From contig JBQTHL010000014.1 of the NCBI GenBank assembly GCA_052389915.1, forward strand, positions 248,001-312,000: a stretch of 64,000 bases of DNA. Reading direction: 5' to 3'. The notes under the pieces are model-generated. The model saw only the letters and a program-made list of their open reading frames with translations. It was not told the DNA's origin and ran no database searches. This DNA comes from Panacagrimonas sp052389915 (GTDB taxonomy: Bacteria; Pseudomonadota; Gammaproteobacteria; Nevskiales; Nevskiaceae). The position numbers were made by a program, and so were the translations under genes. The first letter of the stretch is position 1; the number at the start of each line of letters is the position of its first letter. Below, piece by piece: positions 1 through 7,829 of this stretch.

Positions 1-465
1 TTGCAGCGAATCGAGCTGCCCTTGCAGGCTGCGGAAGCGGGTTGCCAGGCCCTGCGCGTCGCTGACGGCGGACTGGCGGTTGGCGGTGGAGGCAGGATTT
101 GCTGCGAGCGCGTTGAGACTGTCGAAGAATTCGTTGAGTGGCGTGCCCAGTCCGGTCGCCGAATCCGACAGCCACGTATCGAGCTGCGACGCGATGCTCT
201 CGAAACTCTCGGCACGCGCGTAACTGGAGCTGTCCGCCACGATGCGCGCGCCGACGAAGGAATCGGTGATGCGTCGCACGCCGGAAGCGTTGACACCGCT
301 GCCGACATAGCCGTCGCCCGCCGGACCGCCAAGGCGCGAGACCAGGTCCACGCGTTGGCGCGTGTAGCCGGGTGTGTTGACGTTGGCAATGTTGTGCCCG
401 GCCGTGTCCAGCGCCTTGCGGTAGCTGAGCAACGCGGAGACGCCGGTGTTGAGGAGATCGGACAT
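1..465 (-). CDS. flgK: Flagellar hook-associated protein 1, N-terminal part (cut by window edge)
   Basis: The first 155 codons of FlgK, which joins the hook to the filament. The protein starts MSDLLNTGVSALLSYRKAL and carries the conserved flagellar rod/hook N-terminal motif, GHNIANVNTPGYTRQRV, around residues 23-39. This motif is the family signature of axial proteins exported by the flagellar type III system. The remainder lies beyond the left edge. The start follows the flgJ stop by 3 bases, so it is the fifth gene of flgGHIJK. The family assignment is secure; FlgK rather than another axial protein follows from the position after flgJ and the N-terminus. Confidence 0.93.
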   Translation of the reverse strand, partial: MSDLLNTGVSALLSYRKALDTAGHNIANVNTPGYTRQRVDLVSRLGGPAGDGYVGSGVNASGVRRITDSFVGARIVADSSSYARAESFESIASQLDTWLSDSATGLGTPLNEFFDSLNALAANPASTANRQSAVSDAQGLATRFRSLQGQLDSLQ

Positions 466-468
466 GGC

Positions 469-1344
469 TTAGGCGGACCTCTCCGAGCTGGCGGTCCCTG
501 CTCTGCTTATCGACTCGCTGCGGACCAGCTTGAGCAGCTTGTCGGCATAGGCCGGATCGGTGGCGTAGCCCGCAGCCTGCAAGCCCTGCGCGAAACCCGC
601 TGCGTTATCGCCTTGCTTCAGCACCTCGGCGTAGCGCGGGTTGGATTTCAGGAAGGCAACGTAGTCGTCGAATGCCGCGCCTACCGATTCGTAAGAGCGG
701 AATTCGGCCGACACTTTCTGCATGCGGCCGCCGAGATGTTCGTGCGTCGTCTTCTCTAGGCGCGCGCCGTCCCAGCTCTTGTTCGCCTTGATGCCAAAGT
801 AGTTGTGGCTGGAACTGCCGTCTGCTTTCTTCGCGACGTGCGCGCCCCAACCGGTTTCGAGCGCGGCCTGGGCCATGATCGCCTCGGCAGGCACACCGAG
901 TTCGCGCGCGGCGCGTTCGGCGTGGGGTTTGATCTGGCCGATGAAGGTTTGCGGACTGTAGGAGGGGCTTTGCCCCGACTGCACGCTCGCCAACCGAAGC
1001 GTGGTGGGTACTCGGGCCGCCGGTCGGGGCATAGCCCCTCCTGCATCCGAGCCCATCATCTGCTTCACCAGCACATCCGCCAGCCCCATGCCCTTGCCAT
1101 CGGACAGGTGCAACGCCATCTGCTGATCGAACAAGTCCTGGTAAAACTCGGTCTGCCCGCCGCCGATAATGTCGTCGCCCAGATTCGCGGCCCGCGCGGA
1201 CTTGAGCAATTGCTGCGTGAACAAGGCTTCGAACTGTTGCGCTGCCTTGCGCATGCTTTCGGGATCGTTCGCGCGCGCCGAGGCCTTCAGACTGGCGAGA
1301 CTGCCGAAGTCCGTGGCCGAGGGTGTGGGCGCGGCGAGGGACAT
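469..1344 (-). CDS. flgJ: Peptidoglycan hydrolase FlgJ (rod-binding domain plus glucosaminidase)
   Basis: 291 aa. Residues about 20-110 form the rod-binding domain (FEALFTQQLLKSARAANLGD, MGLADVLVKQM). Residues about 135-285 form a GH73-type glucosaminidase/muramidase domain (AQAALETGWG, NYFGIKANKSWDG) that opens the wall for rod assembly in the periplasm. The usual gammaproteobacterial two-domain form is present. The linker at about residues 100-129 is encoded by a GTAG-type palindromic repeat (see 958-1044), so its sequence is probably not under functional constraint. The start ATG shares one base with the flgI stop (TGATG), implying coupled translation. Confidence 0.95.
   Translation of the reverse strand: MSLAAPTPSATDFGSLASLKASARANDPESMRKAAQQFEALFTQQLLKSARAANLGDDIIGGGQTEFYQDLFDQQMALHLSDGKGMGLADVLVKQMMGSDAGGAMPRPAARVPTTLRLASVQSGQSPSYSPQTFIGQIKPHAERAARELGVPAEAIMAQAALETGWGAHVAKKADGSSSHNYFGIKANKSWDGARLEKTTHEHLGGRMQKVSAEFRSYESVGAAFDDYVAFLKSNPRYAEVLKQGDNAAGFAQGLQAAGYATDPAYADKLLKLVRSESISRAGTASSERSA
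958..1044. repeat. GTAG-type REP pair inside flgJ
   Basis: Two palindromic units face each other. The left begins GTAGGAGGGGCTTTGCCCC at 958 and the right, GTCGGGGCATAGCCCCTCC, starts at 1023. Each is a short hairpin and together they form a larger inverted repeat. The element is in frame and encodes the linker between the two FlgJ domains. Related units occur at 6558-6622, 18755-18816, 53701-53771, 58937-58980 and 60912-61136. Confidence 0.8.
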
Positions 1345-2444
1345 CAGATGATGACCAGCTCGGCGCGCAGCGCGCCGGCCTGCTTGAGCGCTTCGAGGAT
1401 GGCCACGAGATCGCCGGGCGAAGCACCGATCTGGTTGATCGCGCGCACGAGTTCATCGAGCGATGTGCCGCCATCGAGCACGAATATCTTGCCGCCGGTC
1501 TGACTCACTTCGATGGAGCTGCGCGGCACCACCACGGTCTGCCCGTCCGAGAACGGCCCGGGCTGACTGACCGCTGGCTTCTCCGAAATCGTCACGGACA
1601 AGGTGCCGTGCGACACCGCGGCCGGCAACACGCGCACGTTGCTTCCGACCACCACCGTGCCGGTGCGCGAGTTGACGATCACGCGCGCCGCGCCTTCACC
1701 GGGCTGCACGTCGAGATTTTCGAGTTCCGAGAGAAAAGCCACACGCGCCGCCGGATCGGCCGGGCCGCGCACCGCGACCGTCACCGGGTCGAGCGCGCGT
1801 GCGAACTCGCCGCCGAGCAACTGGTTGATGCCCGACGCGAGTCGCGCCGCCGTCGTGAAGTCAGGCGTGTGCAGGTCAAGACGGATTTCTGGATCGGCAT
1901 CGAAGTTCGATGCGACCGCGCGCTCCACCGTGGCGCCATTCGGTATGCGGCCCGAGCTGGGAATGTTGACCGAGACGCGGGAACCATCTTTTCCGCTCAC
2001 ACCCAGACCGCCGACCACGATATTGCCCTGAGCGATGGCGTAGACCTGCCCGTCGGCGCCCTTGAGCGGCGCCATCAGCAGCGAACCGCCACGCAGCGAA
2101 CCGGCGTTGGCCAGGGACGAAACCGTGATGTCGATGGCCTGCCCAGGCTTGGCAAAAGCGGGAAGCTCGGCATGAATCGCAACCGCGGCGACGTTCTTGA
2201 GCTGCGGGTTCACGCCCGGCGGAATGGTGACGCCAAGCTGGTTCAACAGGCTCTTGAGACTCTGCACCGTGAACGGCGCCTGCGAGGTCTGGTCGCCGCT
2301 GCCGTCGAGGCCGACGACGAGGCCGTAGCCCACCAGCGGATTCGAGCGCACGCCCGCCACGGAGGCCAGATCCTTCACCCGCTCGGCCTGCGCCGGCAGC
2401 ACTATCAGCAGACAAAGCAACAAGCCCCACGAGGTGATGCGCAT
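1344..2444 (-). CDS. flgI: Flagellar P-ring protein FlgI
   Basis: 366 aa from the chosen ATG (MRITSWGLLL). This start gives a classical signal peptide ending LPAQA before ERVKDLASVAGVRSNPLVGY, the family's conserved mature N-terminus. An upstream in-frame codon at 2471 would overlap flgH and was not used. FlgI polymerises around the rod in the peptidoglycan layer. Family motifs include GYGLVVGLDGSGDQT and, near the C-terminus, LDELVRAINQIGASPGDLVAILEALKQAGAL (given only as a landmark region). It lies 11 bases after flgH and overlaps flgJ by one base. Confidence 0.96.
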   Translation of the reverse strand: MRITSWGLLLCLLIVLPAQAERVKDLASVAGVRSNPLVGYGLVVGLDGSGDQTSQAPFTVQSLKSLLNQLGVTIPPGVNPQLKNVAAVAIHAELPAFAKPGQAIDITVSSLANAGSLRGGSLLMAPLKGADGQVYAIAQGNIVVGGLGVSGKDGSRVSVNIPSSGRIPNGATVERAVASNFDADPEIRLDLHTPDFTTAARLASGINQLLGGEFARALDPVTVAVRGPADPAARVAFLSELENLDVQPGEGAARVIVNSRTGTVVVGSNVRVLPAAVSHGTLSVTISEKPAVSQPGPFSDGQTVVVPRSSIEVSQTGGKIFVLDGGTSLDELVRAINQIGASPGDLVAILEALKQAGALRAELVII

Positions 2445-2455
2445 GTGCCTGTGCC

Positions 2456-3127
2456 TCAGAACGGAAACCACGGCGAATGGAAGAAGCGCGACAGCCAGCC
2501 CTGCGCGTTGGCATCGGCCAGAGCGCCGCGACCGACATATTCGATACGCGCGTCGGCAATGCGATCGGAGGTGATGGTGTTGTCCGGGCGCACATCCACC
2601 GGCCGCACCACGCCGCTCAGGCGCACCCGCTCGGAGCCCTGGTTGAGTTCCAGATTCTTTTCGCCGGAAACGAGCAGATTGCCGTTGGGCAGGCGCTCGA
2701 TCACCGTCACCGTGACGCTGCCGTTCAACTGGTTGGACTGGCTGGAGTCACCTTTGCCGTCGAAGCTGCGCGAGCCATCGATGCCGAATGCGCCTACCGG
2801 ACCCCCCCCCGCGGTGAGCGGTCGGCCGAACAAGGTCGGGTTGCCGATTTCGGCGCTGCTGTCCTTGCTGGTGGACGTGGCCGCCTTCTTCTGCGCCTGG
2901 GTTTTTTCGACCAGCAGCACGGTCAGCAGATCGCCGGCGACGCGGGCCTTGGGGTCCTCGAACAGCGCGAAGCCGGTGCTGGCGTTGTAGATCGCGCCGG
3001 GAGTGGGACGAGGCTGTGCCTGCTGCACAGTCGGCGTCGCTGCGGGTTCGCGGACGGGTGCCGTCGAGGCGCAGCCTGCGAGCACAAGGCTCAGCACGGC
3101 TACGAACAAGCTGGGGTTCTTGCTCAT
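2456..3127 (-). CDS. flgH: Flagellar L-ring lipoprotein FlgH
   Basis: 223 aa. The N-terminus MSKNPSLFVAVLSLVLAGC ends in a lipobox (LAGC), so the protein is lipidated and anchored in the outer membrane, where it forms the L ring. Family features are the GDLLTVLLVEKTQAQKKA segment and the C-terminal RIADARIEYVGRGALADANA segment. The ATG at 3127 is preferred over a TTG/CTG-type extension because it gives a compact signal sequence. It follows flgG by 8 bases. Confidence 0.95.
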   Translation of the reverse strand: MSKNPSLFVAVLSLVLAGCASTAPVREPAATPTVQQAQPRPTPGAIYNASTGFALFEDPKARVAGDLLTVLLVEKTQAQKKAATSTSKDSSAEIGNPTLFGRPLTAGGGPVGAFGIDGSRSFDGKGDSSQSNQLNGSVTVTVIERLPNGNLLVSGEKNLELNQGSERVRLSGVVRPVDVRPDNTITSDRIADARIEYVGRGALADANAQGWLSRFFHSPWFPF

Positions 3128-3135
3128 CGCCGGTC

Positions 3136-3921
3136 TCACAGATTGTTCGAGACGTAAGCCAGCATCTGATCCGTCGTCGAGATCGCCTTCGAATTCATCT
3201 CGTAAGCCCGCTGCGTCTCGATCATGTTGACCAGCTCTTCCACCACGTTGACGTTGGAGGCTTCCAGCGCGCCCTGCGTCACACGCCCCATGCCGTTCAG
3301 GCCCGGCGTGCCGGTCTGCGGTGCGCCGCTGGCGGCGGTCTCCACGTACAGGTTCTCGCCCTGGCTTTGCAGGCCGGCGGGATTGATGAAGTCCGCAAGC
3401 GCTATCGACCCGACCTGCTGGCCCGCGGCCTCGCCAGTGAGCTGCACCGACACCGTGCCGTCGGCGCCGATGGTCACGCTCTGCGCGCCTTCCGGAATGG
3501 TGATGCCGGGCTGCACCGCGAAGCCGCTGGCGGTGACGAGCTGACCCTGGCTGTCGATCTGGAACCCGCCGTCTCGCGTGTACGCGGTGCTGCCGTCCGG
3601 CAAGGTCACCTGGAAGAAGCCGCGGCCGTTGACCGCAAGGTCCAAGGGGTTATTGGTCTGCTGCAAGTTGCCCTGCGAGAACTGGCGGTCTGTCGCCACC
3701 ACGCGCACGCCGGTGCCCAGGTTCAGACCGGTCGGCGATTGCGTCTGCTGGCTGGTCTGGCCACCCGCCTGGCGCACGGTTTGATAGAGCAGGTCCTCGA
3801 ACGCCGCTCGGCCGCGCTTGAAGCCGGTCGTCGAAACGTTGGCGAGGTTGTTGGAAATGACCGTCATGCGCGTGGCCTGCGCATCCAGTCCGGTCTTGGC
3901 GACCCATAGTGCCGAATTCAT
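3136..3921 (-). CDS. flgG: Flagellar distal rod protein FlgG
   Basis: 261 aa, the usual FlgG length. It starts MNSALWVAKTGLDAQATRM and continues with the axial-protein motif VISNNLANVSTTGFKRGRA. The C-terminus ends in EELVNMIETQRAYEMNSKAI, which is diagnostic for rod and hook proteins. FlgG builds the distal rod. Here it is the first gene of the operon: the next gene upstream is a divergent acyl-CoA dehydrogenase, so flgB-F, which usually precede it, must lie elsewhere. Confidence 0.96.
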   Translation of the reverse strand: MNSALWVAKTGLDAQATRMTVISNNLANVSTTGFKRGRAAFEDLLYQTVRQAGGQTSQQTQSPTGLNLGTGVRVVATDRQFSQGNLQQTNNPLDLAVNGRGFFQVTLPDGSTAYTRDGGFQIDSQGQLVTASGFAVQPGITIPEGAQSVTIGADGTVSVQLTGEAAGQQVGSIALADFINPAGLQSQGENLYVETAASGAPQTGTPGLNGMGRVTQGALEASNVNVVEELVNMIETQRAYEMNSKAISTTDQMLAYVSNNL

Positions 3922-4081
3922 GTCGTCTGCCTCGCGCCAATTTCATGGCGCCTCGTCGGGTTTGCTGGGCAGAACTACAAGTTCCGGACCATGGCGGACG
4001 ACCTGAACTTTAGAGGGGGACATGCGCTCCCCGTTTCGGGCGACACTGGAAACCGTCCTTCCTCGTTCCTGTCCATCATCC

Positions 4082-5215
4082 ATGCTCACCGAAGACCAGA
4101 AACTCATCCGCGACGCCGCGCTGCGTTTTTCACGCGAAGTGCTGGCACCAGGCGCCGCCGCCCGCGAGAAAGCCTGCGCCATCGAACCCGAGGTGTTCCG
4201 CGGTCTGGCCGAAATGGGCTTGCTGGGCATGACCGTGTCTCCCGATTGGGACGGCGCGGGCGCGGACTACGTGTCGTACGCGCTGGCCTTGATGGCCGTG
4301 GCCGAAGGCGATGGCGCAGTCTCCACCGTGATGAGCGTTCACAACGCGCCGTTCTGCGCCATCGTCGAGCGCTACGGCTCGGATGCGCAGAAGGAATCCG
4401 TGCTCAGGCCCGGCGCGCGCGGCGAATTCATCGGTGCGTTTGCGCTCACCGAGAGCCACGCCGGATCGGACGCCAGCGCGCTGCGCACGCGCGCGGTGAA
4501 GAAGTCCGACCGCTACGTGCTCAACGGCTCCAAGCAGTTCATCACCAGCGGCAGGATCGGCAAGTACGTGATCGTCTTCGCGGTGACCGACCCGGCCCAT
4601 CCCAAGCGCGGCATCTCCGCGTTCCTGGTGCCGTCCGACACGAAGGGCTACACGGTCTCCAAGACCGAGCACAAGCTCGGACAGAAAGCCTCGGACACGT
4701 GCAGCCTGAATTTCGACGATCTCGAAGTGCCCGAGGAAAATCGGATCGGGGTCGAGGGCGAGGGTTATCGCATTGCGCTCTCCAGTCTGGAGACCGGACG
4801 CATCGGCATCGCTTCGCAAAGCGTGGGCATGGCGCAGGCCGCGCTCGATGCGGCGATCCGTTATGCGGCAGAGCGCAAATCCTTCGGCAAGTCTCTGCTC
4901 GACCACCAGGCCGTGAGCTTCCGGCTGGTCGATGCCAAGACCCGGCTCGAAGCTGCGCGCCAGTTGGTGCTGTCGGCGGCAAGACTCAAGGACGCTGGCG
5001 TTCCCTGCCTGGAGCAGGCCTGCATGGCCAAGCTGTTTGCTTCGGAAACCGCCGAGGCGGTGTGCTCGGTCGCCATCCAGACCTTCGGCGGCTACGGCTA
5101 CGTCGAGGATTTTCCGGTGGAGCGCATCTACCGCGACGTGCGCGTGTGCCAGATTTACGAAGGCACGTCGGATATCCAGAAGATCATCATCGGCCGCAGC
5201 CTGACGGCCGCTTGA
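4082..5215 (+). CDS. Acyl-CoA dehydrogenase
   Basis: 377 aa from ATG 4082 (MLTEDQKLIRDAALRFSREV). A 20-codon upstream extension is open but unlike the family start. FAD-linked oxidation of an acyl-CoA to the enoyl-CoA, with ETF as electron acceptor, is the family reaction. Visible signatures are GAFALTESHAGSDASALRT and QTFGGYGYVEDFPVERIYRD. The catalytic base is the Glu of QIYEGTSDIQ near residue 360. The substrate cannot be told from sequence; it most resembles the short- and branched-chain group. It is divergent from flgG and convergent with purA, so it is probably a single-gene unit. No clear Shine-Dalgarno is visible. Confidence 0.93.
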   Translation: MLTEDQKLIRDAALRFSREVLAPGAAAREKACAIEPEVFRGLAEMGLLGMTVSPDWDGAGADYVSYALALMAVAEGDGAVSTVMSVHNAPFCAIVERYGSDAQKESVLRPGARGEFIGAFALTESHAGSDASALRTRAVKKSDRYVLNGSKQFITSGRIGKYVIVFAVTDPAHPKRGISAFLVPSDTKGYTVSKTEHKLGQKASDTCSLNFDDLEVPEENRIGVEGEGYRIALSSLETGRIGIASQSVGMAQAALDAAIRYAAERKSFGKSLLDHQAVSFRLVDAKTRLEAARQLVLSAARLKDAGVPCLEQACMAKLFASETAEAVCSVAIQTFGGYGYVEDFPVERIYRDVRVCQIYEGTSDIQKIIIGRSLTAA

Positions 5216-5252
5216 ACGCTGTCGCAGACGTGCGCGGCGGACCGTGTCCCTC

Positions 5253-6545
5253 TCAGTCGAACGGGTTTCTCAGCACCATCGTGTGCTCGCGGTCGGGGCC
5301 GGTGGAGATGATGGCGATCTCGGTCTCGGTGACTTCCTGCACGCGCTGCAGGTAAGTCTTTGCCGCAGCCGGCAGCTCGGCGTAGCTCGTCACGCCGTAG
5401 GTGTTGCACTTCCAGCCGGGCAGTTCTTCGTAGACGGGCTCGACTTTGGAGAAACCCTCGGCGCCGATGGGCGGGACTTCCACCGGCTTGCCGTCGATCA
5501 GGTAGCCGGTGCAGATGCGGATGGCGTCGAGTTCATCGAGCACGTCGAGCTTGGTCACGCACAAGCCGGTGACGCTGTTGTTGAAGATGGAGCGGCGCGC
5601 GGCCACCGCGTCAAACCAGCCGCAGCGGCGCGGGCGCTTGGTCACGGTGCCGTATTCCTGGCCCTTGTCGCGGATGTGCTGGCCGATGTCGTTTTCCTGC
5701 TCGGTCGGAAACGGACCCGAGCCGACTCTCGTCGCGTAGGCCTTGACGATGCCGAGCACGTAGTCGAGTTCGCGCGGGCCGACGCCGGTGCCGGTGGCGG
5801 CGCCGCCGGCCGTCGTGTTGCTCGAAGTCACGTACGGATAGGTGCCGTGATCCACATCGAGCAGCGCGCCCTGCGCGCCCTCGAACAGCACGTTGTCGCC
5901 GCGGCGCAGCGCGAGGCGCAGCAGCTCGGTGACGTCGGCGACCATCGGGCGAATGACTTCGGCATAGCCGAGCAGCGCGTCGAGCGTCTTCTGGAAATCC
6001 ACCGGCGCTTCCTTGAAATAGTTGATCAGCACGAAGTTGTGGAAGGCCAGCAGCTCGCCGAGCTTGGCCGCCAGCTGTTCGCGGTGAAACAGGTCGCCGA
6101 CTCTGATCGCGCGGCGCGCGACCTTGTCCTCGTACGCCGGGCCGATACCCTTGCCGGTGGTGCCGATCTTGGCTTCGCCCCTCGCCTTCTCGCGCGCCTG
6201 GTCGAGTTGCGCATGTACCGGCAACACCAGCGGCGTGGCTTCCGAAATGCGCAGCCGGTCGCGCACCGAAGCGCCTGTGGCTTCGACCTTCTCGATTTCC
6301 TTGATGAGGTCGGGCAAGGACAGTACGACGCCGTTGCCGATCAGGCAGGCCACGCCGGGCCGCATGATGCCGGACGGAATCAGGTTCAAGGCGATCTTGA
6401 CGCCATTGATCACCAGCGTGTGGCCGGCGTTGTGACCGCCCTGGAAGCGCACGACCGCGTGGGCGCGATCAGTCAGCAGGTCTACGACCTTGCCCTTGCC
6501 CTCGTCGCCCCATTGGGCGCCAATCACGACAACGCTCTTACCCAT
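5253..6545 (-). CDS. purA: Adenylosuccinate synthetase
   Basis: 430 aa. It converts IMP, aspartate and GTP to adenylosuccinate, the first committed step to AMP. The N-terminus MGKSVVVIGAQWGDEGKGK holds the catalytic Asp and the P-loop-like GDEGKGK. VRFQGGHNAGHT and GPREDLDYVLGIVKAY-like segments also fit. ATG 6545 was chosen over the GTG one codon earlier because GGAGG sits 5 bases upstream of the ATG. It is the last gene of the hfl superoperon and is separated from hisZ by a REP element. Confidence 0.97.
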   Translation of the reverse strand: MGKSVVVIGAQWGDEGKGKVVDLLTDRAHAVVRFQGGHNAGHTLVINGVKIALNLIPSGIMRPGVACLIGNGVVLSLPDLIKEIEKVEATGASVRDRLRISEATPLVLPVHAQLDQAREKARGEAKIGTTGKGIGPAYEDKVARRAIRVGDLFHREQLAAKLGELLAFHNFVLINYFKEAPVDFQKTLDALLGYAEVIRPMVADVTELLRLALRRGDNVLFEGAQGALLDVDHGTYPYVTSSNTTAGGAATGTGVGPRELDYVLGIVKAYATRVGSGPFPTEQENDIGQHIRDKGQEYGTVTKRPRRCGWFDAVAARRSIFNNSVTGLCVTKLDVLDELDAIRICTGYLIDGKPVEVPPIGAEGFSKVEPVYEELPGWKCNTYGVTSYAELPAAAKTYLQRVQEVTETEIAIISTGPDREHTMVLRNPFD

Positions 6546-6557
6546 CACAACCTCCGC

Positions 6558-6622
6558 GTAGGACGGGCCGTGCCCGCCGCATCCGACGATGAACCTTCGA
6601 TGGCGGCCACGGGCCGCCCTAC
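6558..6622. repeat. GTAG-type REP pair between hisZ and purA
   Basis: The left unit GTAGGACGGGCCGTGCCCGCC starts at 6558. The inverted partner GGCGGCCACGGGCCGCCCTAC ends at 6622. The CTA within the right unit, read on the minus strand, is the hisZ TAG stop codon, so the element starts inside the gene end. It may act as a processing or attenuation hairpin between hisZ and purA; that is inference. Confidence 0.8.
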
Positions 6623-7602
6623 TCCGAACCCAGTCGCAACAGCTCGTTCATGTCTGCCGAAAACCCGGTCGCCGGCAATGCTCGGCCGAACTCCCGTCCC
6701 ACGCCGTCGTAACGCCCGCCGCGCGCGATCTCGCGGCCGTAGCCCGGCACGAAGGCCGCGAACACCAGACCCGTGTGATAGCGCAACCCGCGAAGCTCGG
6801 CGAGATCCACGTGTATCGGCAGGTTCGGGAATTCCTTCGACAGATTTTCCGCTGCCTGCTCCAACGTGGTCAGCGCCGCATCGATCTGCGGGTCGGTGCC
6901 CGACAGGGTCTGTCGCGCGCGTTGCAGCACGGTGACATCGCCGTTGAGATCCATCAGCGCGGCGAGCTTGCCGGCCGCACCGTCGAGCCCGCGTCCGCGG
7001 CCGAAGTCGGCCAGGTCGGGATTGGACTTGCGCTGGAGAATGCCGAACAGCACGGCCTCGTCCTCCGGCTCCAGATTCAGGCTGGCGATAACCGCTCGAT
7101 AATTTGCGACGTGCCCCAGATCGAGATGCACGTCCGACACACCGGCGAGCGAGAGGGTGCGCAGCATCAGGCGCAGCACTTCCAGATCGGCCGACAGGCC
7201 GGGCTCGCCGAACAACTCGCAGCCCACCTGCCGCGGCGAGCGCGGACCGCCGGGGCTGTCGGGCGTGGTGCGCAGCACGGTGCCGAGATAGCACAGGCGC
7301 ACGACCTCGTTCTCGGCGTAACGGCGCGCGGCAATACGCGCGGCCTGCGGCGTCATGTCGGCGCGGATACCGAGCATGCGACCGCCTTCGGGATCGGCGA
7401 ACTTGAAGGTCTGGCGTTCGAGGTCGCTGCCACTGCCGGTCAGCAATGAATCCAGATGCTCGACCAGCGGCGGCAGAATCAGCTCGTAGCCGGACTCGTG
7501 GTAGTGATCGAGCAGCCGGCGGCGCAGGCGCTCGAGCTGCCAGGACACCGGCGGCAGGGCTTCCTCCATGCCGTCGGGCAGCATCCAGCGTTTGGTGGCC
7601 AT
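6619..7602 (-). CDS. hisZ: ATP phosphoribosyltransferase regulatory subunit HisZ
   Basis: 327 aa, a class II aaRS-like paralogue of HisRS (N-terminus RWMLPDGMEEALPPVSWQLE). It lacks tRNA-charging function and partners the short form of HisG in the first step of histidine synthesis. The length is close to HisZ and shorter than HisRS, with no anticodon-binding domain. Motif 3-like ARGGRYDGVGREFGRALPATG is near the C-terminus. Location between DUF2065/hflC and purA is common outside the enterics. The TAG stop codon belongs to a REP palindrome. Confidence 0.92.
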   Translation of the reverse strand: MATKRWMLPDGMEEALPPVSWQLERLRRRLLDHYHESGYELILPPLVEHLDSLLTGSGSDLERQTFKFADPEGGRMLGIRADMTPQAARIAARRYAENEVVRLCYLGTVLRTTPDSPGGPRSPRQVGCELFGEPGLSADLEVLRLMLRTLSLAGVSDVHLDLGHVANYRAVIASLNLEPEDEAVLFGILQRKSNPDLADFGRGRGLDGAAGKLAALMDLNGDVTVLQRARQTLSGTDPQIDAALTTLEQAAENLSKEFPNLPIHVDLAELRGLRYHTGLVFAAFVPGYGREIARGGRYDGVGREFGRALPATGFSADMNELLRLGSE

Positions 7603-7638
7603 GGTTTTTTCAGGGATACCGCCGTAAGGGCGGCGCGC

Positions 7639-7824
7639 TCATTTTACCGCGTTGAGAATCACCAGCCCGATCACCATGCTCGCCAGCCCGATCACCCGCA
7701 TCCATCGATCCTCGATGGCGGCGTAGTTCAGCAGCATCTGCCGGAACCGGTGCGGCGACAGGAAAGGCAGCAGGCCCTCGATCACCAGCACGAGGCCTGC
7801 TCCCATGAGCAGGTCAGCCCACAC
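7639..7824 (-). CDS. DUF2065 (YjeT-like) small membrane protein
   Basis: 61 aa with two predicted membrane segments: DLLMGAGLVLVIEGLLPFL at residues 3-21 and IGLASMVIGLVILNAV near the C-terminus. Between them is a basic/polar stretch with FLSPHRFRQMLL, typical of the DUF2065 family. This gene sits directly after hflC in many Gammaproteobacteria, and function is unknown. It starts 5 bases after the hflC stop. Confidence 0.88.
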   Translation of the reverse strand: MWADLLMGAGLVLVIEGLLPFLSPHRFRQMLLNYAAIEDRWMRVIGLASMVIGLVILNAVK

Positions 7825-7829
7825 CGCTC

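Noticed and set aside
1323..2990. A 555-codon plus-strand frame opposite flgI and flgH.
   Set aside because: It overlaps genes with conserved motifs and has arginine/histidine-rich composition typical of shadow frames.
4006..4012. TAAAGTT (minus strand) upstream of flgG as a sigma-28 -35 box.
   Set aside because: The nearest GCC element is 13 bases after TAAA instead of 15, and the rest of GCCGATAA is absent. Too weak to annotate.
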